64,000 bases of DNA from assembly GCF_000614545.1 (NCBI RefSeq), contig NZ_BAKW01000004.1, positions 175,065-239,064 of the forward strand, read 5' to 3'. Made by a program: the position numbers and the translations under genes. The notes beneath the pieces were generated by a model that saw only the letters and a program-made list of their open reading frames with translations, was not told where the DNA came from and did not search any database. The DNA is from Asaia platycodi JCM 25414. Its GTDB lineage: Bacteria > Pseudomonadota > Alphaproteobacteria > Acetobacterales > Acetobacteraceae. Positions 10,312 through 18,485 of the stretch are shown piece after piece. Position 1 is the first letter of the stretch, and each line of letters starts with the position of its first letter.

Positions 10312-11868
10312 TCAGTTGCCGGGCAGCCGGATCAGATAATCGAAAGCTGAAAGCGCACTTTTGGCCCCCTCGCTACAGCGATCACGATCTGCTTGTACGG
10401 TGTCGTCGTCGCATCGCCCGCAGCAAACACACCCGGCACAGAGGTGGCGCCATGATCATCCACCCTGATCTCACCGAAATCGTTCAATGCCAGCGTGTTG
10501 CGCAGCCATTCCGTGTTGGGCAACAGGCCGATCTGAACGAAAACACCTTCGAGGTCGATATGATGATCCTTGCCGTCTCCACCGCGATAGGTCAGGCCGT
10601 TCACCTTGGTGCCATCGCCTTCAATCGTCGACGTCAGGGCCTCGGTCAGCACGGTGACGTTGGGCAGCTCAGCAGCTTGTCCTGAAGCACCTTGTCCGCC
10701 TTCAGCTTCGAGCTGCGCTGAAGCAACGTGACATGGCCAACAATACCGGCCAGATCTATCGCCGCCTCGACACCGCTATTGCCACCACCGGCAACCGCGA
10801 CGCGCTTGCCTTATAGAACGGGCCGTCGCAATGCGGGCAATAGGCTACACCCTTTGTGCGATATTGCTCCTCACCCGGCACGCCGAGCTGGCGCCAATGG
10901 GCACCCGTCGCAAGAATGACGGTGCGGCTATGCAGGATCGCCCCGCTTTCGAGCGCAACACCATGCAGCCCACCGGGCTTGGGGGTAGGGAATAATTCCT
11001 TGGCGCGCTGGCCGGAAATGATCTCGACGTCGTAAGAGCGCACATGCGCCTCGAGCTGGGCTGAGAGCTTCGGCCCTTCAGTCTCCTTGATGGAGATGAA
11101 ATTCTCGATTCCCGCCGTGTCCATGACCTGTCCGCCGAAACGGTCAGCAACCAAAGCCGTGCGCAGTCCCTTACGCGCTGCATAGATCGCAGCAGAAGCA
11201 CCCGCTGGACCACTACCGATAATCAACACGTCAAAAGCAGGCATGTCTTTCAGACGCTCGGCAGCACGACGCGGCGCATCGTCATCAAGCTTGGCCAGAA
11301 TCTGTTCGACATCCATCCGGCCCGAGCCGAAGACCACGCCATTCAGATAAACCTGCGGCACGGTCATGATGTTCTTGGAGGCGACTTCTTCCTGAAAAAG
11401 CGCGCCATCGATGGTCGTCACCTGAATCGCCGGGTTGATAACGCTCATGGCGTTCAACGCCTGCACCACGTCAGGACAGTTCTGGCAGGAAAGCGAGACG
11501 AAAATCTCGAAGCGGAAATCCCCCGACAGACCCTGGATCTGCGTGGCGATCTCTGGCGATATCTTGGGCGGATGCCCGCCAGCCTGCAGCAAAGCCAGGA
11601 CGAAGGACGTAAACTCGTGCCCCATGGGAATGGCGGCGAAGCTCACCCCCTGACGCAGATCGGCCCGGCGGATAACGAACGAAGGCCGACGCTCGCTGAC
11701 GCCTTCGTCCGAGAAGGACAGTTTTTCGGAAAGGGCAGCCACTTCCTCCAAGAGGTCGCGCATTTCGCGCGCCTTGTCACTGCTGTCGAGAGAGGCTTCG
11801 AGCACGACCGGATGAGCCAGATTGGCCAGATAGGTCGTGAGCTGTGACTTGATGGCGTCCTGCAACAT
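10312..11868 (-). CDS. ahpF: Alkyl hydroperoxide reductase subunit F (three frame breaks)
   Basis: AhpF is the NADH-dependent flavoprotein disulfide reductase that recycles AhpC. The N-terminal tandem thioredoxin-like domain contains the redox pair in [12 protein letters not shown]. Then come the FAD-binding [14 protein letters not shown], the active-site CPHC in [13 protein letters not shown], and the NADH-binding motif GGGNSG after repair. Breaks occur near 10805 ([11 protein letters not shown] restored by one G), near 10675 and near 10360 ([19 protein letters not shown] ends the protein). The start is taken at [14 protein letters not shown], 11868, because the preceding codons are not conserved. 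Total length is about 519 residues, usual for AhpF. It follows ahpC by 89 bases with a hairpin between. Confidence 0.93.
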
Positions 11869-11925
11869 CAGGTTTATCCTGCTCTTTTCCGAAAAACTGC
11901 GCGGCTGAAACACGCTGATGGGTGT

Positions 11926-11948
11926 GACCCGGCGCTCTGCGCCGGGTC
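11926..11948 (-). promoter_or_regulatory. ahpC-ahpF intergenic hairpin
   Basis: GACCCGGCG and CGCCGGGTC form a perfect 9-bp stem with a 5-base loop. There is no downstream T tract. Such elements commonly protect or attenuate the upstream message so that AhpC is made in excess over AhpF. Confidence 0.55.
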
Positions 11949-11957
11949 ATGGCGACC

Positions 11958-12520
11958 TCAGATCTTGCCGATCAGGTCGAGCGACGGAGAAAGCGTGGCT
12001 TCGCCTTCTTTCCACTTCGCGGGGCAGACTTCGCCCGGATGCGAGGCAACATACTGCGCAGCACGGATCTTCTCGATCAGCTCTGCGGCCGAACGGCCAA
12101 CGCCACCGGAGGTCACTTCGATGTACTGGATCTTGCCTTCCGGATCGATGAGGAAGGTGCCGCGGTCGGCCATGCCTGCTTCTTCGATCATGACGTCGAA
12201 GTTACGGCTGATGGTGCCCGTCGGGTCAGCCAGCATGACATACTTGATCTTGCCGATAGCCGGCGACGTGTCGTGCCATGCTTTGTGCGTGAAATGCTTG
12301 TCGGTCGAAACCGAATAGATCTCGACGCCAAGCTTCTTGAAGGTTTCGTAGTTCTCGGCGAGGTCTTCAAGCTCAGTCGGGCAGACGAAGGTAAAGTCCG
12401 CCGGATAAAAGAAGAAAACGGACCACTTTCCCTTGACGTCGGCGTCTGACACCTTGACGAACTTGCTTCGTGGTAAGCGTCGGTTTCGAAAGGCTTCACT
12501 GACGAATTGATGCGTGGCAT
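11958..12520 (-). CDS. ahpC: Alkyl hydroperoxide reductase subunit C, 2-Cys peroxiredoxin (frame broken near 12465)
   Basis: AhpC reduces organic hydroperoxides, hydrogen peroxide and peroxynitrite. The peroxidatic Cys is in DFTFVCPTELEDLA and the resolving Cys in GEVCPAKWKEG near the C terminus; length is about 187 residues. The conserved beginning MPRINSSVKPFETDAYH lies in a different frame from VSDADVKGKWSVFFFYPADF; one G added to GAAGCAAG (giving H-E-G-K-F-V-K-V) restores it. The start at 12520 is supported by AGGAG about eight bases upstream. It heads the ahpC-ahpF unit and is divergent from oxyR, so OxyR control is expected from family knowledge and arrangement. Confidence 0.95.
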
Positions 12521-12659
12521 GTCATATGCTCCTGGGTTGCACAGTTCTATTTGCTGACGGGGAGACTGTCCCACGGATACGAACGCTTCTGAAATCGTTT
12601 CTGTCAATGGCAGTTATCGGTAAAACCTTTTTCCTCTGACATAAGGATTGGTCCTATCT
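12521..12659. promoter_or_regulatory. Divergent ahpC / oxyR promoter region
   Basis: The 139-base gap carries both start regions. It includes small inverted repeats (GGGA-GACTG-TCCC; CTG-TCAATGG-CAG) and a TTATCGGTAA element, which may form the OxyR operator, although the four-part ATAG spacing of the E. coli consensus is not clearly met. Confidence 0.45.
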
Positions 12660-13607
12660 ATGGGTATGACCTATATTCCTCTTTCAGGCCTCTCCCTGCG
12701 CGATATCGAGTATGTCGTGGCGGTTGACGATCTGCGCAATTTCTCACGCGCTGCCGAACGCTGCGGCGTCAGCCAGGCAGGGTTGTCGGAGCAGGTACGC
12801 AAGCTCGAATTGCTGCTTGACGTTACCCTGTTCGAACGGTCGCGCCGTCACGTAGCCCCTACGCCAGACGGCATCCGGCTGATCGCCATGGGTCGGGAGG
12901 TGCTCGCCTCGGCCCGCGCCATGATCGAGGCCGCGCGTGCGCGCACCGGCCCGCTCGAAGGCCTGCTGCGCATGGGAGTGATCGCCACTCTGGGCCCCTA
13001 TTATGTGCCTAGCCTGCTGCCCCTGCTGCGTCGCGCCTATCCGGAACTGCGGTTGCAACTGACGGAGAGCCTGACCCAGAACATGCTGGCAAAGCTGCGC
13101 CAGAACGAACTCGATCTTGTTTTCGCCGCCCTGCCCATCTCGGGAGAAAGTTTCGAGACGGCGCCTCTCTTCGAAGAGCCGTTCATGGCCGTCTTTCCGC
13201 GCAACCACACTCTCGCCACGCAGACACGCCTGACAATGGAAGATCTGGCGAGCGACCATGATGAAAACGGGTTGCTCTTACTGGAAGACGGGCATTGTCT
13301 GCGCGATCAGGCACTGGCCGTCTGCGGCATGATGCCCATGCGCGATCAGCAGCGTCTGGCGACGAGTCTCGAAATGCTCTGGCACATGATCGGCGCTGGG
13401 GAAGGCTATTCGCTCATCCCGCAGCTCGCCCTAAGAAACCGCGCCGAGTGGGAGGATCTGGTCGTCATGCGGCCCATGACACCAGCCAGTCGCCAGATCG
13501 GACTCGTGTGGCGCAGCTCCGACCCGCGCGGTCCGGCCTTTCGTGATTTCGCGACCTTCCTTGCCAGCAAGATTCCGGATGGTTGCCTTCCCGTGACTGC
13601 CGCGTAA
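12660..13607 (+). CDS. oxyR: Hydrogen peroxide-sensing LysR regulator OxyR
   Basis: A 315-residue LysR-type activator. The N-terminal winged helix-turn-helix reads LRDIEYVVAVDDLRNFSRAA and CGVSQAGLSEQVRKLELLL. The two redox cysteines that form the activating disulfide are in EDGHCLRDQALAVCG, matching the E. coli Cys199/Cys208 spacing. The start at ATG 12660 has AAGGA twelve bases upstream; ATG 12666 is also possible and the upstream TTG lies too close to the AAGGA. Divergence from ahpCF is the usual alphaproteobacterial arrangement. The gene is intact and ends in a perfect hairpin. Confidence 0.95.
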   Translation: MGMTYIPLSGLSLRDIEYVVAVDDLRNFSRAAERCGVSQAGLSEQVRKLELLLDVTLFERSRRHVAPTPDGIRLIAMGREVLASARAMIEAARARTGPLEGLLRMGVIATLGPYYVPSLLPLLRRAYPELRLQLTESLTQNMLAKLRQNELDLVFAALPISGESFETAPLFEEPFMAVFPRNHTLATQTRLTMEDLASDHDENGLLLLEDGHCLRDQALAVCGMMPMRDQQRLATSLEMLWHMIGAGEGYSLIPQLALRNRAEWEDLVVMRPMTPASRQIGLVWRSSDPRGPAFRDFATFLASKIPDGCLPVTAA

Positions 13608-13611
13608 ACGC

Positions 13612-13639
13612 ATGACAGGAGCGGAAACGCTCCTGTCAT
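13612..13639. terminator. Convergent terminator hairpin between oxyR and transglycosylase
   Basis: ATGACAGGAGCG, tetraloop GAAA, CGCTCCTGTCAT: a perfect 12-bp stem capped by a stable GNRA loop. It overlaps the last base of the minus-strand stop codon. No long T tract. Confidence 0.75.
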
Positions 13640-14267
13640 TAACGCCCGGCTGCGTCAGAACAGCCAGCTCCAGAACCTTTATCCTTGAGATCGTTCTCGC
13701 AGCTCGAATATTGCGCTGCATAGACATTGGCGCGCGCGCCAACCTTGCGCGCTACCGTCATCAGCCAGCCCTTGCTGGCATAGGAACGTTTGCGATAACC
13801 GCCCCAGCCTCGTGATAGGCAAGATACTGCCTCATGCCATCGGTCACGGGTACCTTGGCCTGCTTTTTGGTGTTGGTGACATACCAGTTGATGAAATCGA
13901 GCGAATCGGCAAAATTTTCACGACTGGCGCTGGTATCGCTGGCCTTTTCGTAATCCTGCCAGATATCCGTCTTGGCCTGTGGGTAGCCATAAGCCGTGGT
14001 TATGTAACCCCAGGGTATGAACCAGAGAATATAGGTCCGCTTCGTGTGCAGGTTACTGTGAAAGCCCGATTCCTGATACATGATGGCCATGGGTACAGAG
14101 AAAGGGACATTCCATTTCTTCTCTTCGCGCAGGGCCGCATGATACCAGCTGCGTTTCTCGTGGAACACCGAGCATATATCGTCGGGATGAGCAGGCGGTG
14201 CCGGGGTACAGGCACTGAGAAGCAGCGCTGTCAGAGATGAAGACGTGACGATCTTTCCGACTGACAC
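13639..14267 (-). CDS. Lytic transglycosylase-like lipoprotein, SLT domain (frame broken near 13815)
   Basis: A secreted lipoprotein of about 209 residues. A signal segment ends in a lipobox LLLSAC (Cys near residue 20 of the chosen start). The SLT-type lysozyme fold is indicated by VPMAIMYQESGFHSN, where Glu is the catalytic acid, and by WGYITTAYGYPQAKTDIWQD. The C-terminal part (GGYRKRSYASKGWLMTVARK, then SSCENDLKDKG) lies in another frame; one G added at HE-GWGG repairs it. The GTG at 14267, with GGAGAGGGG upstream, is preferred to the TTG at 14294. It probably cleaves or remodels peptidoglycan at the outer membrane's inner face. Confidence 0.78.
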
Positions 14268-14345
14268 CTGAATTTTCGCCCCTCTCCCCCCCAAAGCCGA
14301 TCCTGTCCGATCGGCTCCGATAGGGGGCGGCGGCGATACGGTGCG

Positions 14346-14695
14346 TCAGCCTTCGAGCATTACGTCCCCACCCCACTGGTCGCGGGGCACAAGCGTCAGA
14401 TCGGCTGCACAGGTGCCGACCATATAGCGATCGGCGTCCCAGGACCAGATTTCGGGCGCGTTCAGTGGCTCGTCGCCCCCATAGGTCGGCAGCGAGAACG
14501 ATAACCCTACCGAGCCTGTCTTGATTGCCTCATAGAGCTGTCCAATGTCGGATACATCATGTGCCGCAAGCCCTTTATTGCGATGAACCGGTTATTGATT
14601 TCCGGCTTGCAGGCAGAACCTTCCACTCCTCGGCGAGTTTCCCCCAGGCGTCCGGAGACTCGTCTCACTTTTTCGACAGAACCGGCGGAGGGCAT
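14346..14695 (-). CDS. Hypothetical protein, frame broken at least twice
   Basis: Coding-like sequence spread over three frames: PSAGSVEKVR, then ESPDAWGKLAEEWKVLPA, KPEINNRFIAIKGL, and finally the open C-terminal part from AAHDVSDIGQLYEAIKTG to DQWGGDVMLEG. The pieces follow each other without gaps and look like one protein of about 115 residues. I do not recognise the family. The proposed start is ATG 14695, close to the divergent gene at 14702. Codon use in the C-terminal 70 residues is like that of its neighbours. Confidence 0.45.
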
Positions 14696-14701
14696 TTCAC
14701 C

Positions 14702-15025
14702 GTGACAAACACCTCGCAAACAGCGCATTCCGACGAACAGGAGAGGCAACGCCGCCTGAACCTGTTGCTCGACAGACTGCCTGACCGGCTGAAACGACTC
14801 ACCCGCTGGCTGCTTGCCCCGTCTCGTGTCTGGGTCAGAATCCCTGCTGGAATCCTCTTCATGATCGGGGGATGTCTGGCGTTTCTGCCGATACTCGGCG
14901 TGTGGATGCTGCCGCTCGGCTTTTTTCTACTGGCGGAAGACGTTCCCTTCTTCCGCCGCCTGAGCGGACGCCTGTTGCTCTGGATCGAGCAGCGTCATCC
15001 TAAATGGATGGGCCTGGAAGACTGA
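14702..15025 (+). CDS. Small two-span membrane protein (family often mislabelled tryptophan synthase beta-like)
   Basis: A 107-residue protein starting at GTG 14702 (MTNTSQTAHSDEQERQRRLN). A charged N-terminal helix is followed by VRIPAGILFMIGGCLAFLPI and LGVWMLPLGFFLLAEDVPFF, two hydrophobic segments, then an Arg-rich tail ending HPKWMGLED. The same layout recurs in alphaproteobacteria under the misleading name tryptophan synthase subunit beta-like protein; there is no enzymatic domain. Function unknown. Confidence 0.65.
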   Translation: MTNTSQTAHSDEQERQRRLNLLLDRLPDRLKRLTRWLLAPSRVWVRIPAGILFMIGGCLAFLPILGVWMLPLGFFLLAEDVPFFRRLSGRLLLWIEQRHPKWMGLED

Positions 15026-15046
15026 GCGCCGGGCCGAAGCGCCGTG

Positions 15047-15283
15047 TCACTGCGAGGCAGAGTCGGGCTGCTGCGTCTTGCGGACACAGGCATCCTGTGT
15101 CTGCACCTTATCGGTGCATTGCGGCAAAGGCGGAGAACTTGGAACAGGCCAGAAAAGACGAATGCCAAGCGAAATCAGCACCAGCACGAGAGCTACCAGC
15201 GCCCAAGGCATGATCGAAGGCAGTTTCTTCGGGGGCTCCGGGTCGGGAACCCCCTCCTGCATCATCCGATGAAGATCGGTCAC
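15047..15283 (-). CDS. Small single-span membrane protein, downstream of thyX
   Basis: A 78-residue protein starting at GTG 15283, five bases after the thyX stop, with AAGGG just upstream. It has a cytoplasmic Pro-rich segment (QEGVPDPEPPKKLPSIM), one hydrophobic helix ALVALVLVLISLGIRLFW, and a short outside tail with two Cys (PQCTDKVQTQDACVRK) that could pair. No family recognised. It is probably co-transcribed with thyX. Confidence 0.6.
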   Translation of the reverse strand: MTDLHRMMQEGVPDPEPPKKLPSIMPWALVALVLVLISLGIRLFWPVPSSPPLPQCTDKVQTQDACVRKTQQPDSASQ

Positions 15284-15288
15284 CCCGC

Positions 15289-16197
15289 TCAGCCCTTTTT
15301 CAGAACGGCCTGCATTTCTTCCCATTCGCGCTTGCTCAGCCCTGAATCGGGCTGGGTAACCGCCTCACCGGCGATCTGACGACGCAGCACGTCGATCATC
15401 CCGGCCGAGAAGGTGAAGGCGCCCAGACGGTATTCCTCGAAAGCAGCCGCCGTGATCGGCACCCAGGCACGCAGCACGTCGAGCATTGCCTCGGCATAGA
15501 CGCGAATTTCATACTGCGCATGGCTGTCGGCGCGCAGGCTCAGGAAGTGCAGCAGGTTATGGAGATCGATCTTCCAGTACCACTGCGTGTAGGTGTTGAG
15601 CGTCAGATTCATACGGGCGAGTTCGCGCGCCAGACCCAGGCCTTCCGGGTCGAGCATGGTCTCGTAATTCTCGTAGCAGCGGGAGGCATCCTGGCGCAGC
15701 AGGTCGAGCACTTCAGCCGCCTTTTCCGGCGACAGGGCTTCTGCTCTTCCCTGGCGGTTCGAAACGCTCTGGGCCGAAACCTGACCAGGCTCCGGCAGAT
15801 AGAATTCACGGTCGAGAATCGAGTAGCGGGCCGAATATTCGTTCACGCTCGCCATGCGATGGCGAATCCACTGACGCGCCACGAAGACAGGCAGTTTCAC
15901 ATGGAACTTGATCTCGCACATTTCAAACGGCGTCGAATGGCGATGACGCATGAGATAGCGGATCAGCCCGGTATCTTCGGAAACCTTCTTGGTGCCACGA
16001 CCATAGGAAACGCGGGCGGCCTGAACCACGGCGCCGTCATCGCCCATGTAATCGACGACGCGGACGAATCCGTGGTCGAGCAGCTCGATAGGGGTGAAGA
16101 GAAGCGCCTCAAGCGCAGGCACAGTGGGCCGGCTCGTCTGGGAGGGCGCAAGGCGGGAGGCGTCGATCTCGGCGCGTTGTTCTGGTGTCAGCGGCAT
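15289..16197 (-). CDS. thyX: Flavin-dependent thymidylate synthase ThyX
   Basis: A 302-residue FAD-dependent enzyme making dTMP from dUMP with methylenetetrahydrofolate and NADPH. The ThyX signature RHRxxSxNExSxR is exact in [15 protein letters not shown]. Flanking motifs such as [20 protein letters not shown] and [24 protein letters not shown] segments are present. The start [11 protein letters not shown] at 16197 matches the usual beginning; the frame is intact. Confidence 0.96.
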   Translation of the reverse strand: MPLTPEQRAEIDASRLAPSQTSRPTVPALEALLFTPIELLDHGFVRVVDYMGDDGAVVQAARVSYGRGTKKVSEDTGLIRYLMRHRHSTPFEMCEIKFHVKLPVFVARQWIRHRMASVNEYSARYSILDREFYLPEPGQVSAQSVSNRQGRAEALSPEKAAEVLDLLRQDASRCYENYETMLDPEGLGLARELARMNLTLNTYTQWYWKIDLHNLLHFLSLRADSHAQYEIRVYAEAMLDVLRAWVPITAAAFEEYRLGAFTFSAGMIDVLRRQIAGEAVTQPDSGLSKREWEEMQAVLKKG

Positions 16198-16329
16198 GAG
16201 CCGAGGCTTAACACAAGACGCCGGGCCATGACACCGTTCGATGCTGTCACAACGCAGTTTGCGCGGCTTACCCCCGCGCCTTTGGCACCGCATATAGCCC
16301 CTTGCCGCCAGGGGCCGGAGCGCCTATAT

Positions 16330-16620
16330 GCGTCGATGCCGGAGGGCTTGCCCTTGGCTATGGCGATAAACGGTAAGTGGAATAATCGTTACGGACCCGG
16401 GGGCAGTGCCCGGCGTCTCCACCATCCTTTCCTTCTGGAAAGTCAGGGGACGAAACAGGCTCGACGTGCGTGGTAAAGACTTATCTTTTGCTCGGTATTG
16501 TACCACCGTTATCGGGCTAAATCACAAGTGCCAATGATAACACAAAGGTGCTCGCTGTCGCTGCATAAGCGATAAGCGCGGTTCGGGAGGGCACCGGGCA
16601 ACAGAAGCCCTCCCACTTTA
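16330..16620 (+). ncRNA. ssrA: tmRNA, circularly permuted two-piece alphaproteobacterial form
   Basis: tmRNA frees stalled ribosomes and tags the unfinished protein for proteolysis. The permuted order is visible: the acceptor piece comes first and ends CGTCTCC-A-CCA (16414-16424), then about 21 bases of spacer, then the mature 5' end GGGGACG at 16446. GGGGACG pairs with CGTCTCC as a 7-bp acceptor stem with one G-T. A T-arm-like hairpin CCGGG-GGCAGTG-CCCGG precedes the CCA. The tag frame at 16530-16568 reads ANDNTKVLAVAA then TAA. GGAGGGCTT (16341-16349) pairs with AAGCCCTCC (16605-16613), joining the two pieces. End points are approximate. Confidence 0.95.
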
Positions 16621-16730
16621 TCCCCATCCCACGCTCGCTGCCCTTGCCATGAGGCATGAAACGTCGCATCCCTGAGCGATCGTTTTTCGAAAAATGGATG
16701 GGTTGGAATGAGCGACGATCAGGCGACGGC

Positions 16731-17228
16731 ATGAACCACGAATTGCCAGAAAGCCTGCTGCCCTATGATGAATGGGTGGAAGACGCCTATCGCGAGGTCA
16801 TGCTACGGGCACTGGATTATGCCAGCACCGAAGGGCTGCCGGGCGAGCATCATTTCTATCTCACTTTTCTGACCGATTATCCGGGCGTGATCATTCCCGA
16901 TCGTCTGCGTGCGCAATACCCGCATGAAATGACGATCGTGCTCCAGCACCAGTTCTGGGATCTGAAGGTTGACCGCGAGGCGCTGACTGTCTCTGTCGGG
17001 CTTTCCTTCGGCGGGATCGGCAGCGTGCTCGTGATTCCGTTCGCGGCGATCACCGCTTTTGCCGATCCGCATATCCGCATGGCGCTTCGCTTCACGGTTG
17101 CCCCGAGCGAGATGGCGACCGAGGTGGAAGAACCAGAGGCCGAAACGCCGGAAGACTCTGTCCATCCGGCATCGGGCGAGGAAGGTCAGGTCGTGAGCCT
17201 CGACGCCTTCCGCAAACGCCCTCACTGA
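16731..17228 (+). CDS. sspB: SspB, ssrA-tag ClpXP adaptor (alphaproteobacterial type)
   Basis: A 165-residue adaptor that delivers ssrA-tagged proteins to ClpXP. The N-terminal tag-binding fold begins ESLLPYDEWVEDAYREVM and includes HHFYLTFLTDYPGVIIP. An acidic linker (EVEEPEAETPEDS) leads to the ClpX-binding tail VVSLDAFRKRPH, diagnostic for the group. The start at ATG 16731 is chosen for homology, but ATG 16708 (MSDDQATA) would match many relatives and is only one base out of frame, so a lost base near 16730 is possible. The gene is about 110 bases downstream of ssrA, whose tag it is expected to bind. Confidence 0.9.
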   Translation: MNHELPESLLPYDEWVEDAYREVMLRALDYASTEGLPGEHHFYLTFLTDYPGVIIPDRLRAQYPHEMTIVLQHQFWDLKVDREALTVSVGLSFGGIGSVLVIPFAAITAFADPHIRMALRFTVAPSEMATEVEEPEAETPEDSVHPASGEEGQVVSLDAFRKRPH

Positions 17229-17275
17229 TTGCGTTTCCCACGAGCCGACATGTTTGCGTCGGCTCGTTCAGGATC

Positions 17276-17893
17276 TCAGGCAGCGCTGACAAGCGAGAAA
17301 ACGAGCTTGCGGATTTCCGCCTTGACCGCGTCCTGCCCCTCCCCTGTCACTATCTGCGGTGCCAGCTTGAGCACGTGAAGCAGCACCATGCCCCGTGCTG
17401 CTGCTGTCTCTCGCGCCTCGGGGCAGGTTTTTTCCAATACAGTGACCACACGCGCCAGAAACTGCTCGCGCCACGCCTGGCCTGACTGTTCGGCATCCGG
17501 TCGCGCAGCAAGAAGCAACGTCGTGTAATCGCGCTCCTTACGCTTATCGAGCCAGGCGCCGAGCAGCTGGTCTGCCACCGCGTCGCAATCCCCCGGCCTC
17601 GCCTGCACACAGATCTCGTCGAGCCGCGACAGGCGGTCGTGAATGAAGCGCTCGAGCAGGGTGAGAGACAGGCTCTCCTTGGTTGGAAAGAAACGATAGA
17701 GCGAACCGATCGCCGTACCGGAGCGTGACGCGATCTCGGTCATGGTCGCCCCGGCGACACCCTTTTCAACGAATAACGCCCCGGCCGCATCGAGAATACG
17801 TGCCACGCGCTCACGCCCGCGCTGCCTTTTGGGCGCGATAGCATTTGACTTATGCGAGGATTCCCTCGCATAAGTAGAGGGTGACGTGCTCAT
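17276..17893 (-). CDS. TetR-family transcriptional repressor
   Basis: A 205-residue TetR regulator. The DNA-binding domain is RERVARILDAAGALFVEKGV, then MTEIASRSGTAIGSLYRFFPTKESL with the usual turn. The C-terminal ligand domain is variable. The gene is divergent from a YecD-like hydrolase starting 17 bases away. A perfect 28-bp palindrome at 17848-17875 lies within codons about 7-16 of this gene, and there is no good alternative start beyond it, so the operator seems to be inside the repressor's own coding region. It likely represses both itself and the divergent operon. Confidence 0.88.
   Translation of the reverse strand: MSTSPSTYARESSHKSNAIAPKRQRGRERVARILDAAGALFVEKGVAGATMTEIASRSGTAIGSLYRFFPTKESLSLTLLERFIHDRLSRLDEICVQARPGDCDAVADQLLGAWLDKRKERDYTTLLLAARPDAEQSGQAWREQFLARVVTVLEKTCPEARETAAARGMVLLHVLKLAPQIVTGEGQDAVKAEIRKLVFSLVSAA
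17845..17875 (+). promoter_or_regulatory. TetR operator overlapping the promoter of the divergent operon
   Basis: ACTTATGCGAGG (17848-17859) and CCTCGCATAAGT (17864-17875) are perfect inverted 12-mers around ATTC. On the plus strand TTGACT (17845-17850), a 17-base spacer and GCATAA (17868-17873) form a plausible sigma-70 promoter exactly covered by the palindrome. Transcription would start near 17881, about 30 bases before ATG 17911. Confidence 0.7.
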
Positions 17894-17910
17894 AAGCGGA
17901 AGGTGCTCCC

Positions 17911-18475
17911 ATGCTTGCTCTTGACCCCAAAACGACTGCCCTCGTTCTGATCGACCTCCAGAAAGGCATTCTGAGTATGCCTGTCACCCCCTATTCCGGC
18001 AAAGACGTGCTGGAAAAGAACAAGGTGCTGGCACAGAGCGCCCGCGATGCCGGTGTGCCGGTCGTGCTCGTTCATGTCGGCTTGGCTCCCGATTTTGCCG
18101 ACGCACCGCCGCAGAATGTCGATGCTCCTCTCTCCTCCGCCGCGCCGCTTCCCGCTGATTGGAGCGAATTCGCCCCTGATCTGCAACAGCAAGGCGATCT
18201 GGTCGTTCTCAAGCATCAGTGGGGCGCCTTTACCGGAACGGATCTCGATCTTCAGCTGCGTCGCCGTGGCATCAGGACGGTGGTTCTTGCGGGTATCGCC
18301 ACGAATTTCGGCGTTGAATCAACTGCGTCATGGCTGGGAACTCGGCTATGATCTTGTGGTTCCCGAAGATGGCTGTACCTCCCTCGACAAGGAACTGCAT
18401 AAAATGGCGTTCGAGCGTGTCTTTCCGCGTCTGTGCCGCGTGACCCGGACTGACGAGATCAGCTTTTCCGCGTGA
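17911..18475 (+). CDS. Isochorismatase-like hydrolase, YecD type (frame broken near 18325)
   Basis: About 188 residues of the isochorismatase-like fold. The Asp of the catalytic group is in VLIDLQKGILSM and the Lys in VLKHQWGAFTGTDLDLQLRR. The third motif is GIATNFGVESTA, where Gly replaces the usual nucleophilic Cys, as in E. coli YecD, so it may not be a cysteine hydrolase. The C-terminal part RHGWELGYDLVVPEDGCTSL lies in the next frame. GGAAGG precedes ATG 17911. It heads a probable operon with an AbrB-type permease (10 bases later) and a VOC protein, under the TetR operator. Substrate unknown. Confidence 0.83.
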
Positions 18476-18485
18476 AGATTTCGGC

